A stretch of DNA of 64,000 bases, from assembly GCA_965153355.1 (NCBI GenBank), contig OZ231126.1:7998001-8062000 (forward strand), read 5' to 3'. Made by a program: the position numbers and the translations under genes. Shown here piece after piece: positions 29,981-44,000 of this stretch; position 1 is the first letter of the stretch; each line of letters begins with the position of its first letter. Below the pieces are notes generated by a model. That model was given only the letters and a program-made list of their open reading frames with translations, was not told the origin of the DNA and searched no databases. The DNA is from Flaccisagitta enflata (taxonomy: Eukaryota; Chaetognatha; Sagittoidea; Aphragmophora).

Positions 29981-30263
29981 CAGGGGGTATTAGTAACATA
30001 GACACAGACGCAAAAAAGAAACCAGCCATAATCAAAGAACAGAGAAGGCAGAGAGACAAGCCATAAGGGGAGAGGGAGGAGAGAGGGGAGGGAAGGAGAG
30101 AGGGGAGGGAAGGAGAACGGGAAGAAGGGCAGGGGAGAGAGGAGGACGGGAAGAAGGGAGGGAGATGAGAAGAAGGGACCGAGACGGAGAGGCAGGGGAG
30201 GGAGACGGAGAGGCAGGGGAGGGGTAGGGCAGGGGCAAGGGAAGGAGCCCGCAAGTCGGTACC

Positions 30264-31673
30264 TCAAGGCGACGGGCGGGCACACGAGCGGCAGCCCCGG
30301 AGACCACAAACAAAAGCCCCATAAGGAGCCAAAAGGTCCACCTTGGACCTGCCCTTGAAAGCGGCCAAGCTTGGAGACTGCTTCAATTCAGAAGGGAGAG
30401 AGTTCCATATCTGGGGAGCAATACTGATAATGGATCTACCATCTGCTCGGCTGACATAGAAGTTACCCCTTGCTCCCCTGGTCAAATGACCATGATCTAC
30501 AAACTTAACAAAATCAGCCATCCCACCCGGTAGCAAACCTCTGGACATTTTGTAGCAGAATATCCTCACACTCTGGGTGAAAAGGTCATCCACTTTGAGT
30601 GTTTCCAGGTCAGCAAAAATAGGGTCCGCATGGGAAATACGATGTGAGCCACTGATTATTCTTACCAAACATTTCTGAAGGGTCAATAAACGATCCCTTA
30701 ACCCAAGGTTACGATCACCCTTAAAATTACCCCAGTTAATCAAACAGTACTGAAGATGGGGAAGGACCATTGTGTTATACAAAAGCAAAAGTTGGGGCCC
30801 ACTCATAAACCTCCTGGCCCGTCCTAAAATTCCTACCGTCTGACTTATCTTAGTTATAATCTTACCAATATGAATCCGCCAGGAGATATTCCTATCAATA
30901 TAAACCCCTAAGAACTTACTATTATCAACTTCTCTTATCGGCATACCATCAATCTCCAAGTCCCAACCCTTATCATTTTGTCCATTTGTTGGTTTGCTGA
31001 AGTTAACAAATTCGGTCTTACCATAGTTTAAGGTTAATTTATTGTGAGCAAACCAACCCGATAATTTCCCCAGCTCTGAATTAACCTCCCTTATCAAATC
31101 CCCCCTGTCCTTACCAGAAGCAAAAAGGTTAGTGTCATCTGCAAACAGGATACACCTGAAGAATGATGATGCGGCCGATAAGTCATTGATATAAAGGAGA
31201 AAGAAAAGAGGACCCAGGATGCTTCCTTGGGGAACTCCAACTGAGAGCACCTGGTGGAGTGACTCAGATTCCCCATATGCCACATACTGTTTCCTGTTTG
31301 TTAGATAGCTCCTAATAAGTTCTAGGGGCAGTCCCCTGACGCCTAAATGTTCCAACTTATCAATAAGGATAGAATGGTCCACGGTGTCAAACGCCTTTCT
31401 GAAATCTATAAATACCCCTAGGCAGTGTCTTCCGCTCTCCCATGCTTGCCTGATATTCTCTACCATGTCCATGATAGCCATGAAGGTGGAATGACCGCGC
31501 CGAAAACCATACTGACTGGCTAGGATGGAACCCCGTCTCCCAAGGAATCCAAGCAGCCTTGTTTGGATGACCCTTTCAAAAACCTTCGACAGGGCAGACA
31601 GCACCGAGATAGGCCGATAGTTTCCCAACTGGGTTGGGTCCCCATCTTTGAAAACGGGCGTCACCCTCGCCAC
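30264..31673 (-). CDS. LINE reverse transcriptase fragment
   Basis: Motifs in order: RVTPVFKDGD and NYRPISVLSALSKVFE, QYGFRRGHST, FIDFRKAFDTVDHSIL (catalytic Asp), GVPQGSILGPLFFLLYINDL, and ILFADDTNLF, where FADD holds the two catalytic Asp. Then NKLTLNYGKTEFV and SKFLGVYID. The C-terminal HLQYCLINWGN and WNSLPSELKQSPSLAAFKGR are typical of the end of CR1/Jockey-type polyproteins. No internal stop or frameshift is seen, so the insertion is fairly young. Confidence 0.9.
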   Translation of the reverse strand: MARVTPVFKDGDPTQLGNYRPISVLSALSKVFERVIQTRLLGFLGRRGSILASQYGFRRGHSTFMAIMDMVENIRQAWESGRHCLGVFIDFRKAFDTVDHSILIDKLEHLGVRGLPLELIRSYLTNRKQYVAYGESESLHQVLSVGVPQGSILGPLFFLLYINDLSAASSFFRCILFADDTNLFASGKDRGDLIREVNSELGKLSGWFAHNKLTLNYGKTEFVNFSKPTNGQNDKGWDLEIDGMPIREVDNSKFLGVYIDRNISWRIHIGKIITKISQTVGILGRARRFMSGPQLLLLYNTMVLPHLQYCLINWGNFKGDRNLGLRDRLLTLQKCLVRIISGSHRISHADPIFADLETLKVDDLFTQSVRIFCYKMSRGLLPGGMADFVKFVDHGHLTRGARGNFYVSRADGRSIISIAPQIWNSLPSELKQSPSLAAFKGRSKVDLLAPYGAFVCGLRGCRSCARPSP

Positions 31674-31720
31674 CTTTAATTTAATTAATTCCAGGATGAA
31701 GTGGATAGAAATTCGGATGA
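30264..31720 (-). mobile_element. 5'-truncated non-LTR retrotransposon (CR1/Jockey-like LINE)
   Basis: A 469-codon uninterrupted reverse transcriptase frame runs from 31673 to 30264, open without Met up to about 31720. The endonuclease and any ORF1 are missing, as expected of incomplete reverse transcription. Homology to LINEs fades near 31680 (ARVTPVFK being the first family motif). The CR1/Jockey assignment is by motif recall only. Confidence 0.85.
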
Positions 31721-32638
31721 TAAGAATGGATGGAGCGAAGGATAGAGAGAGTGCAGAAGACTACGAACCTTTGACAGAAATATTCAGTAGTTAAATATGG
31801 AAACGCAAATGCTGATAAAATGCCGATAACGTAAACAAGAATATCGTGTTGCGAATCAAGGTTTATTTTTCTACCATGGAAGGAAATGAAACGGATCCCC
31901 GAAAGATCTGACTAGCTAACTAAAGCATCCGGATGTACCAGTGTCCGGAAACCGGTATTTGAGCCGGTCCCGGACCTACAGTGACGTAGAAATGACGTAA
32001 TCAATGACAAAGTGACGAAATTTCATGGAATTGGTAAGACGAATGAGATTCCAGAAACCCACACCAGAGGGAAAACCGTCGATGCTCACTTCAAAATCAT
32101 CAACAAAAGATGCTAACTTACCTTCCTAACCATGGAACCATTACTGCATTACAATTACCAGCACGCAGCAGAGCGGCGATTAAAGACATGGGTGAGGTGA
32201 GACATGGGTGAGGATCTTTATTTCGAGTTGAGGAACGGGCAGAATACAAATCCCAATAGAAGAAAGACGACCCTCAAAACAGGTTGTGTCAATTTCATGC
32301 ACCCTCTCAAAGGAAGTCATGAACCAGTCAGAGATCAAAAGAGCAAGACTTTGCCTTACCTGGTTTCCCCACGAGAGGGAAAGTTTCCCTGGAGAACTTC
32401 CTTTTCCTCAGGTAGGCCCCAAAGCGAAGCAAAGCTAGGCAGGAATCCTCCATAACCGAAAATCATGGAAAACTTCGTTCATTTTCAACAACGTCGAAGG
32501 GCGCATGGGAGAGCATCGTGTTTTGGTCGGATACATCCGCCACATGACTGTCTGATGTTAATGATATGATTGAAGAAGCATAGAAATAAATACCTTCTAC
32601 CTGTAGACAAACGCATTTGACATAATTGTGTAATTTTT
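31721..32638. other. Non-coding spacer
   Basis: No gene, RNA or clear repeat is supported. A palindrome-like GTCCGGAAACCGGTATTTGA near 31950 and a 13-bp AGGTGAGACATGG doublet near 32190 are minor. Confidence 0.4.
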
Positions 32639-32871
32639 AGTCGCGTGCACGCGACTCTATGACCCACTCTGTCTGTCGGTTGGTCCGTCAGTTTGTTGTA
32701 GACGCTTAGCTTTTTTTCATCGTTTGACATTGTGTCCCATCATTGGGTCCCGACATTGTGTTCCAACAGTCCCAACGGTCATTCGTGTCCCAACAGTCAT
32801 TTGTGTCCCGATAGTCATTTATATTAATTCAGTTGACTGAAAAAAGATTGTATCGAGTCTGGCACGCGACT
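32639..32871. mobile_element. Second copy of the AGTCGCGTGC / GCACGCGACT element
   Basis: Starts with a perfect 18-bp palindrome AGTCGCGTGCACGCGACT, then a GTCTGTCGGTTGGTCCGTC module, and ends GCACGCGACT followed by TATAGGTGTTGGCCTTGTTT, just as at 5913-6217. Interior is a TTGTGTCCCAACAGTCAT tandem, unlike copy 1. Confidence 0.68.
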
Positions 32872-33141
32872 TATAGGTGTTGGCCTTGTTTAAATTCACG
32901 ATGAAAAAAACTGATCTGGGAGGAAGATGCAATGGTTGAGACCCGGCCCCGTCCTATGAATATGCAGTGAAAGACAGTGTGCTGTTTGTGTCCACAACGA
33001 TGATAAAAAAAGAGATTTTGCGAGAAAAAAAACTGAGTTTCTTTTTATCCTCTTATTTTTTTCGACTTCAAAGCAACCTAGTCATAAACCTTCCAATTTT
33101 ATGTTCACAGTGTCGCAATGGTTTGAACCATTTAATGGGTA

Positions 33142-36100
33142 ATGATGATGGCGGCGTCCTCGGCGGCGGCGGCGGCGTCATCTTCAACATCACGAGAGTC
33201 CCCAAATCACCAACCCTCCGTCAACATAGTCAATCCAACTTATTGCCAAAACAAGAGACTCTCGCCTTCTGACTCCACCGTAACGCGCTCCCAACAACAA
33301 TATCGGAGGAGCTCGACCATCATCTTGGCACCGAAGCCTTGGTCCCCGAACAAAGATGACGATCTTTCCAGGGCAGGAGGAGGAGGAGGAGGAGGAGGAG
33401 GAGGAACGCGTTTTCTGTCGGGCAAGGAGATCTTTCAGGCGATCGTTAATAAAAGCGAAACTGATACTGACTTTGGAGACGATGTCTCTTTACCACGCAC
33501 TGCCGCTCTGAAAAACGACACCGGTCCCCACGATTACGCAAATGGTGCCATTTACGCTTCGACGAACAACTTTCGTGGAAATGGAACGCGTACCGGAAGT
33601 AGACTGATGGCTGAAGACGTCGTCGCAGGCGTTGCATATCGTCACGACGAAAACGCAGATTTACCAAATCGGTTTATCCCCGAGAGGGAACCACCTGAGG
33701 TTTGTCGTTCATTATTTTACCATGGTGAAATGGTCACTAAACTGGCACAGTGGCATATATTCGTGACCATATTCTTGCACAAATTACACGCAAACACGTT
33801 TAAAATCTTTTCCTGTTTACAGATTTGCCACAATTGGAACCTTCAGCGAGACATTAACGCAATTACGACCAAAGACGATATCATTGACGATTTGAGGTCG
33901 CGGGATGAGACACATATCATGACAGGCGACCAAGAAGATATCGAGGGAATGAATTTGCGGACAGATGGACCAAACGCTGACGTGTGTAGAAAGTCGCTCA
34001 TCGACGGGCCATTTGATGCGCGTAGACGATCCCTAGTTGAAGGGCCAATCGACGTTCGTAGACGATCCCTAGTTGACAGTGTAATTAATGACGATCGGAG
34101 ACGGTCGCTCGTTGACGATCCCCCACAGTCGGATTTTGGCGCCGAAGATTCACCAGATCGGCGTGGCAGAGGCAGGTCGACAAGCCGAACTTCGGATACG
34201 TACAAAAGGCGTCATCGATCTGTACCATCGAGGAACAAAGCGGAAGAGGATTCATCGGCGATCTCGACAACCTCGACGCCGCGACGTCGGCGAGAATCCA
34301 TGGCGGAAATGAAGCGGAAGCAACTCGACTGCCATCAAAAGTTGCTGCAATGGAAGCAACAAATGCTCATCGCCGAGGACTTGCGGCGGGAGCGACTCAT
34401 GCAACGCGCGTGGCATTTGCTGAGCCTCGAAGATCGGCATCAACGGTTTGAAGAGGATCGCTTCGTTGTCGACGAAGAAGCAATCGAACGCAGTTACTAC
34501 GAGCGAAGCGCCGATAACCGAGGAACCTACGGTAGTGGGCATACCTCTGACGGTGCTTTAAAGATGAGCGACAACAAACCCGATGCCGTGGGGCATACGG
34601 AAAGCGAGGAAAAAAACAAAAACCTAGCAAAACGACAGGAAACCAAAGAAGAAAGAAAGGAATATCGTTTCATAACGAAATCTGGACAAGTGAAGACGAC
34701 GCGACGGCATCGCCGACTGGCGACGCACCCGCGTCGAGGAGAAACCGTCATCCAAGTGGCGCCGAGAAAAAACAAAAGCCAAGACGCGAACAAAAGAACA
34801 ATAGAGAAAGAAACTATGGAAAGAAATGCTCCAGATGATGGATCGAAAGACAAAGGAACGCCAATTAACAAGCCTATGAAAGGCGAAACGAAATCGCCGG
34901 CCGTTCAGCGAAAAAGCCAGGCGCGTTGTTTCCTCACGTCGCCTACGATGGCGCCTGCCTCCATCGAGAACAAGTCCCACCCACTAGCTTCTTTGATCAG
35001 CTCTCAAAACGCCACACATCGTAACGGCGAACGCGAATTCGGGCAACGAAGATCGATCGACGATTCGCAGCTGCTTCATGCCCAATACTGCAGCAGCGGC
35101 GGCAGTGGTCAAAGCAGCAGCGTCAGCGGCGGAAGAGGCAGCGGCGGCAGCAGCGGTCAAATCAGCAGCGCCAGCGGCGGACGGGGCAGCGGCGGGAGCA
35201 GCACGATCCGTTCACCGCTGCCATCCTCGCCGGAAGTAGATTTCGAGCGGGAAATTGACGAATTGGAATCTCTTCTCGGCTGGCCGAAGAATGGAGAAGT
35301 GATGACGCCCGCAGATTGGATGCGGGAAGCGTCAAACGCCGAGTCGACGGACGACTCCGCCGGCGCGAGAAGACGACGCTCGATGACGTCACCGACATCC
35401 TCGTCGACGACGAATTCGATGGAGGAAAGAAGCAACAGGCGTTCGATGGCCGCGCTGGTCGGCCGACATGTGGAAGATGGCGTCATCGATGACGAAACAG
35501 CGAGAAGAGAAAGAAGTCGTGTCTTGAACGTGGCTCAAATAATCGCGAGAGAAGCCCAACAAGAAAGAAATGAACGTAGAAGAGAGTTCGCCGCCAGACA
35601 TGCGAATGACAATCAACAGTTTCACCAACAACTTCAGGAACATCATTTTCAGAAGCAACAATATCAGGATCAGCTTGTCCAAAAGCAAAAAAAATATAAG
35701 GATCAACATTGTCAGAATCATCCCAGTCAACGATCTTTACATATTCACCATCAGCGACAATATCAGAATCCATATCATCAAAATCATCATTCTCAGGATG
35801 AACATCATCAAAATCAATATTATCTCGTTAGGCAATCGTATCAGGAACGAGATCATCAAAATAATCATCAACCCAATCAACAATATCCAGATCAACATAA
35901 AAAATGTGATCCATATTCTCAGGACCGGCTACAGAATCCTTATCAGTATCACTTCCTTTCGCAACAAAATCGCGATGGTTTTCTTAACGTGACGCCACAA
36001 AAGAACAATTCTCACCAAATGAATCATAGAGAAAATATCTACCGCGATGCAAATCATCAACAATCTACCTGGAATCAAATTGACTCGTGTGATGAGAATC

Positions 36101-36192
36101 TTCCATCGATCAATCCTCAGTCTAATAACCTAGAGGCTTATGAAGATCCACATCATGCGCAAAAACACCTCTATTTACAAAAACAACGAAAA

Positions 36193-36236
<44 letters not shown>

Positions 36237-36306
36237 ACAGAGAATAAGGAACCATCAGCGTGGCAGTTTGCCGACCGATTTTCAAGAAGAATCATTCTAT
36301 CTGTAA
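33142..36306 (+). CDS. Unrecognised 1054-codon low-complexity protein gene
   Basis: I do not recognise the family. ATG 33142 follows an in-frame stop (33133). A probable intron at 33700-33822 (GAG|GTTTGT ... TGTTTACAG|ATT) is 123 nt with no stop, so both spliced (1013 aa) and retained forms are open. From the N-terminus: Ala/Ser and Gly runs; a basic region with four RRxS-type repeats (RRRSLV) at about 290-325; a helical charged segment (MKRKQLDCHQKLLQWKQQ) at about 390-440; a basic TTRRHRR segment; Ser/Gly runs near 650-690; an acidic patch EREIDELESLLGWP near 700; another helical Arg/Glu-rich region; and a His/Gln-rich tail ending in poly-Gln. No signal peptide or membrane helix seen. Codon composition differs from the repeats around it. 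Probably cytoplasmic or nuclear and largely disordered. Confidence 0.7.
33700..33822 (+). other. Candidate in-frame intron of the 1054-codon gene
   Basis: Starts GTTTGT after GAG, ends CTTTTCCTGTTTACAG with a good pyrimidine tract, and encodes hydrophobic, AT-rich sequence unlike the Arg/Ser-rich exons around it. Length 123 nt keeps frame, so retention would insert 41 residues. Confidence 0.65.
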
Positions 36307-36523
36307 ATGAGTCCTCCACTGCAGCTGCACTGCCTTTTGACTCGCCTCCAGTCATAGGCACTAGAGCTTTGGACTTCACTTTTGTATTGGCCTCATTTAG
36401 TTTTGGTCTTTTTTTTTTTGGCTAAAGCTTTTTTTGGGGTGCCTTGACCATCCATGATCGCATAATCTGACAGCTTCGACCTTTCCACGGCTTCATTCTT
36501 TCTTTTAAGTTGGACTTAGGATA

Positions 36524-36920
36524 CAGAGAAAAGGTTAATATAACGTGTGAACCCCCTGAAAACTCTAGCGCCCCCACTTACAGCTCTAACCGATTAAATC
36601 AAAGACACTTTAAAGGTAGAGGTGGAATGTTTATATCAATCCAAGTGGCGTCACCAGAGCGTTTTTTTATTTTTTTTAAGTCAAGATATGGCTTAATAAA
36701 GCACTAAAATTAACTATTATCAAAAGTACACAAAATCAAGAATTTTATATTATGATCTGAGACTGTAATGGAAATTGCAAAATCGCTCTAATGGTGCCCC
36801 TTGTACAGTAACAAACTTTAATTAGCAACATCCAATTCATTATTTATCACTGTAATTTGATCTGTAAGGGGGGTGCTACAGTTTTAGGGGGGTTCACATC
36901 TTATATTTCTCCTTCCTCTG
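36524..36920. mobile_element. 397-bp foldback MITE (family member 2) with TA duplication
   Basis: Same plan as 13473-13880: CAGAG start, AACCCCCC-like and GGGGGGTTCACATC blocks, AGAGCG / AATCGCTCT, ending CCTTCCTCTG. TA flanks at 36522-36523 and 36921-36922. It lies 220 bp after the stop of the preceding gene. Confidence 0.83.
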
Positions 36921-36922
36921 TA

Positions 36923-37471
36923 TTGGACGTAATGCTATGCTTCTGGGCAAATGGAGAGCTGTCGAGAGGCCTTGGGATGCCCATTATACTCCTCGCGCTT
37001 GTCACAGTTTCTTTTATTTTCACTAATTGAACAATCTGTCCTTTACACCACAATTCTAGTCCAGCACTGCACCAAATTTATTTCCTTCTCGATCCATTTA
37101 TTTTTCCTCTGTCTTTTTATATTCTACATAAATTTTACACTCTGTCCACCTATCTGCCCAAGTGTTTGTCACTTGCGCACTAAAATCGAACTTTCTTATG
37201 GTTCTCAACTTCTCACCAGAGAGTTTTCTCTCCATCTTATTCCAACGTTTACTATGAATATTCTCACCAACATAAAATAGAACCTTCGTCAGTCAGTGAT
37301 ATAAATCAATCGATGCTCATTTTTATAAAGAATCGTATTATAAGTAATTGTCAAGATGGCCGCTGCGTGAATTTTTTTTTGTTCTGCAAAGAAATCTAAA
37401 AAAAACGGGAGGCAAATAAATAAAAAACAACAAAACAATCAATATCGATGACACGTGTATTCTCTCTTTCA
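36923..37471. other. Spacer, possibly the 3' UTR of the LRP2BP-like gene
   Basis: No open frame I can support. Since the LRP2BP-like gene ends at 37472 on the minus strand, its 3' UTR should lie in the upper part of this stretch. I could not fix a poly(A) signal. Confidence 0.4.
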
Positions 37472-39529
<2,058 letters not shown>

Positions 39530-41030
39530 CTCATTTTTTCCAAGTTTTTGGAAGAATCGTCAGTTCTTCCAAATTTTTTTGGAAGAATCGTCATTTCTTC
39601 CAAATTTTTTTGGAAGAATCGTCATTTCTTCCAAATTTTTTTGGAAGAATCGTCATTTCTTCCAAATTTTTTGGAAGAATCGTCTTCAGTTCTTCCAAAT
39701 TTTTTGGAAGAATCGTCATTTCTTCCAAAATTTTTGGAAGAATCGTCATTTCTTCCAAAATTTTTGGAAGAATCGTCGTTTCTTCCAAAATTTTTGGAAG
39801 AATCGTCGTTTCTTCCAAATTTTTTGGAAGAATCGTCTTCAGTTCTTCCAAAATTTTTGGAAGAATCGTCATTTCTTCCAAAATTTTTGGAAGAATCGTC
39901 ATTTCTTCCAAATTTTTTGGAAGAATCGTCATTTCTTCCAAATTTTTTGGAAGAATCGTCATTTCTTCCAAATATTTTGGAAGAATCGTCTTCATTTCTT
40001 CCAAATTTTTTGGAAGAATCATCTTCAGTTCTTCCAAATTTTTTGGAAGAATCGTCATTTCTTCTAAAATTTTTGGAAGAATCGTCATTTCTTCCAAAAT
40101 TTTTGGAAGAATCGTCTTCATTTCTTCCAAATATTTTGGAAGAATCGTCTTCAGTTCTTCCAAATTTTTTGGAAGAATCGTCTTCAGTTCTTCCAAATTT
40201 TTTGGAAGAATCGTCATTTCTTCCAAATTTTTTGGAAGAATCGTCTTCAGTTCTTCCAAATTTTTTGGAAGAATCGTCTTCAGTTCTTCCAAATTTTTTG
40301 GAAGAATCGTCTTCAGTTCTTCCAAATTTTTTGGAAGAATCGTCTTCAGTTCTTCCAAATTTTTTGGAAGAATCGTCTTCAGTTCTTCCAAATTTTTTGG
40401 AAGAATTGTCTTCAGTTCTTCCAAATTTTTTGGAAGAATTGTCATTTCTTCCAAATTTTTTGGAAGAATCGTCATTTCTTCCAAATTTTTTGGAAGAATT
40501 GTCTTCAGTTCTTCCAAATTTTTTGGAAGAATTGTCATTTCTTCCAAATTTTTTGGAAGAATCGTCTTCAGTTCTTCCAAATTTTTTGGAAGAATCGTCA
40601 TTTCTTCCAAATTTTTTGGAAGAATCGTCATTTCTTCCAAATTTTTTGGAAGAATCGTCATTTCTTCCAAATTTTTTGGAAGAATCATCATTTCTTCCAA
40701 ATTTTTTGGAAGAATCGTCTTCAGTTCTTCCAATTTTTTTGGAAGAATCTTTAGTTCTTCCAATTTTTTTTGGAAGAATCGTCATTTCCTCCAAATTTTT
40801 TGGAAGAATCGTCATTTCTTCCAAATTTTTTGGAAGAATTGTCTTCAGTTCTTCCAAATTTTTTGGAAGAATTGTCATTTTTTCCAAATTTTTTGGAAGA
40901 ATCGTCATTTCTTCCAAATTTTTTGGAGGAATCTTGTCATTTCTTCCAAATATTTTGGAAGAACTGTCATTTCTTCCAAATATTTTGGAAGAATCGTCAT
41001 TTCTTCCAAATATTTTGGAAGAAATTTCCT
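39530..41030. repeat. Hairpin-forming 30/33-bp satellite
   Basis: About 47 copies of a unit made of TTCTTCCAAATTTTTTGGAAGAA plus TCGTCA or TCGTCTTCA (30 or 33 bp). Each unit holds a 10-bp perfect inverted repeat TTCTTCCAAA / TTTGGAAGAA. Because both period lengths are multiples of three and the dyad makes both strands alike, frames of 390-540 codons are open on both strands. None is a gene. Confidence 0.95.
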
Positions 41031-44000
41031 ATAAATGCACTTATCTCTGTCAATTCTTCCAAATTGGAAGAATCTGCTTCAGTTTGGAAGAAATTTCCTA
41101 TAAATGCACTTATCTCTGTCAATTCTTCCAAATTGGAAGAATCTGCTTCAGTTTGGAAGAAATTTCTTATGAATGACTTTTCTCTGTCTTTTCTGCCATA
41201 TATTTTGGAAGAATTTTGTCATTTCTTCCAAATATTTTTAAAGAATCGTCATTTCTTGCAAATATTTTGGAAGAATTGTCATCTCTTCCAAATATTTTGG
41301 AAGAAATTTCCTATAAATGCACTTACCTCTGTCAATTCTTCCAAATTGGAAGAATCTGCTTCAGTTTGGAAGAAATTTCTTATGAATGATTTTTCTCTGT
41401 CCATTCTTCTGAATCTTTGGAAGAATCTGCCTATATCTGCCTTTTCTTCCAAATATTTTGGAAGAATCTTGTCATTTCTTCTAAATATTTTCGAAGAATC
41501 GTCATTTCTTCCAAATATTTTGGAAGAATTGTCATTTCTTCCAAATATTTTGGAAGAAATTTCCTATAAATGCACTTATCTCTGTCAATTCTTCCAAATT
41601 GGAAGAATCTGCTTCAGTTTGGAAGAAATTTCTTATAAATGCACTTATTTCTGTCAATTCTTCCAAATTGGAAGAATCTGCTTCAATTTGGAAGAAATTT
41701 CCTATAAATGCACTTATCTCTGTCAATTCTTCCAAATTGAAAGAATCTGCTTCAGTTTGGAAGAAATTTCTTATGAATGACTTTTCTCTGTCTTTTCTGC
41801 CATATATTTTGGAAGAATTTTGTCATTTCTTCCAAATATTTTTAAAGAATCGTCATTTCTTGCAAATATTTTGGAAGAATTGTCATCTCTTCCAAATATT
41901 TTGGAAGAAATTTCCTATAAATGCACTTACCTCTGTCAATTCTTCCAAATTGGAAGAATCTGCTTCAGTTTGGAAGAAATTTCTTATGAATGATTTTTCT
42001 CTGTCCATTCTTCTGAATCTTTGGAAGAATCTGCCTATATCTGCCTTTTCTTCCAAATATTTTGGAAGAATCTTGTCATTTCTTCTAAATATTTTCGAAG
42101 AATCGTCATTTCTTCCAAATATTTTGGAAGAATTGTCATTTCTTCCAAATATTTTGGAAGAAATTTCCTATAAATGCACTTATCTCTGTCAATTCTTCCA
42201 AATTGGAAGAATCTGCTTCAGTTTGGAAGAAATTTCTTATAAATGCACTTATTTCTGTCAATTCTTCCAAATTGGAAGAATCTGCTTCAATTTGGAAGAA
42301 ATTTCCTATAAATGCACTTATCTCTGTCAATTCTTCCAAATTAGAAGTAAAAGGCTGCTGCTGCTGCTGCTGTTATTTTTTTCACACATTATAAAAGTTC
42401 TATAAAAAAGTACTATAAAGAGTATATATTAGGGAAGGTTGGGGCTAAAAGGCAGGGGTTTAAACAGGGGATTTAGACCGCAGCAGCAGCCACAGCAGAG
42501 CTGCATTTGAATCTTCCAAATATTTTGGAAGAATCTTGTCATTTCTTCCAAATATTTTGGAAGAATCTTGTCATTTCTTCTAAATATTTTCGAAGAATCG
42601 TCATTTCTTCCAAACATTTTGGAAGAATTGTCATTTCTTCCAAATATTTTGGAAGAAATTTCCTATAAATGCACTTATCTCTGTCAATTCTTCCTAGTTG
42701 GAAGAATCTGCTTCAGTTTGGAAGAAATTTCTTATGAATGACTTTTCTCTGTCCATTCTTCCAAATATTTCGGAAGAATCTTGTCATTCTAAATATTTTC
42801 GAAGAATCGTCATTTCTTCCAAATATTTTGGAAGAATTGTCATTTCTTCCAAATATTTTGGAAGAAATTTCCTATAAATGCATTTATCTCTGTCAATTCT
42901 TCCAAATTGGAAGAATCTGCTTCAGTTTGGAAGATATTTCCTATAAATGCACTTATCTCTGTCAATTCTTCCAAATAGGAAGAAACTGCTTCAGTTCAGA
43001 AGAAATTTCCTATAAATGCACTTATCTCTGTCAATTCTTCCAAATTGGAAGAATCTGCTTCAGTTTGGAAGAAATTTCCTATAAATGCACTTATCTCTGT
43101 GAGTTCTTCCAAATTGGAGGAATCTGCTTTAATTTGGAAGAAATTTCCTATAAATGCACTTATCTCTTTCAATTCTTCCAAATTAGAAGTAAAAGGCTGC
43201 TGCTGCTGCTGCTGTTATTTTTTTCACACATTACAAAAGTTCTATAAAAACGTACTATAAAGAGTATATATTAGGGAAGGTTGGGGCTAAAAGGCAGGGG
43301 TTTAAACAGGGGATTTAGACCGCAGCAGCAGCCACAGCAGAGCTGCATTTGAATCTTCCAAATATTTTGGAAGAATCTTGTCATTTCTTCCAAATATTTT
43401 GGAAGAATCTTGTCATATCTTCTAAATATTTTCGAAGAATCGTCATTTCTTCCAAATATTTTGGAAGAATTGTCATTTCTTTATTTTGGAATCAAATATA
43501 TCTCTGTCAATTAGGAATTTCGGATGGTTATCTCAGTGTTTCTTAAATTGGAAGAATCTGCTTCTCTATTGATTCTTTTTATGAATGATTTTGGAAGTCC
43601 ATTTATTCTAAATGTTTTCGAAGAATCATCATTTCTTCCAAATATTTTGGAAGAATTGTCATTTCTTCCAAATATTTTGGAAGAAATTTCCTATAAATGC
43701 ACTTATCTCTGTCAATTCTTCCAAATTGGAAGAATCTGCTTCAGTTTGGAAGAAATTACCTATAAATGCACTTATCTCTGTCAATTCTTCCAAATTGGAA
43801 GAATCTGCTTCAATTTGGAAGAAATTTCCTATAAATGCACTTATCTCTGTCACTTCTTCCAAATTGGAAGAATTTGCTCCAATTTGGAAGAAATTTCCTA
43901 TCAATGCACTTATCTCTGTCAATTCTTCCAAATTGGAAGAATCTGCTTCAATTTGGAAGAAATTTCCTACAAATGCACTTTTCTCTGTCAATTCTTCCAA

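Noticed and set aside
35157-35773. Minus-strand frames opposite the 1054-codon gene
   Set aside because: No independent support; the plus frame is longer, with varied composition and plausible splice signals.
39548-41176. Long frames of 542, 474, 431 and 390 codons on both strands
   Set aside because: They follow from a 30/33-bp hairpin repeat whose period is a multiple of three; no start context, domain or varied composition.
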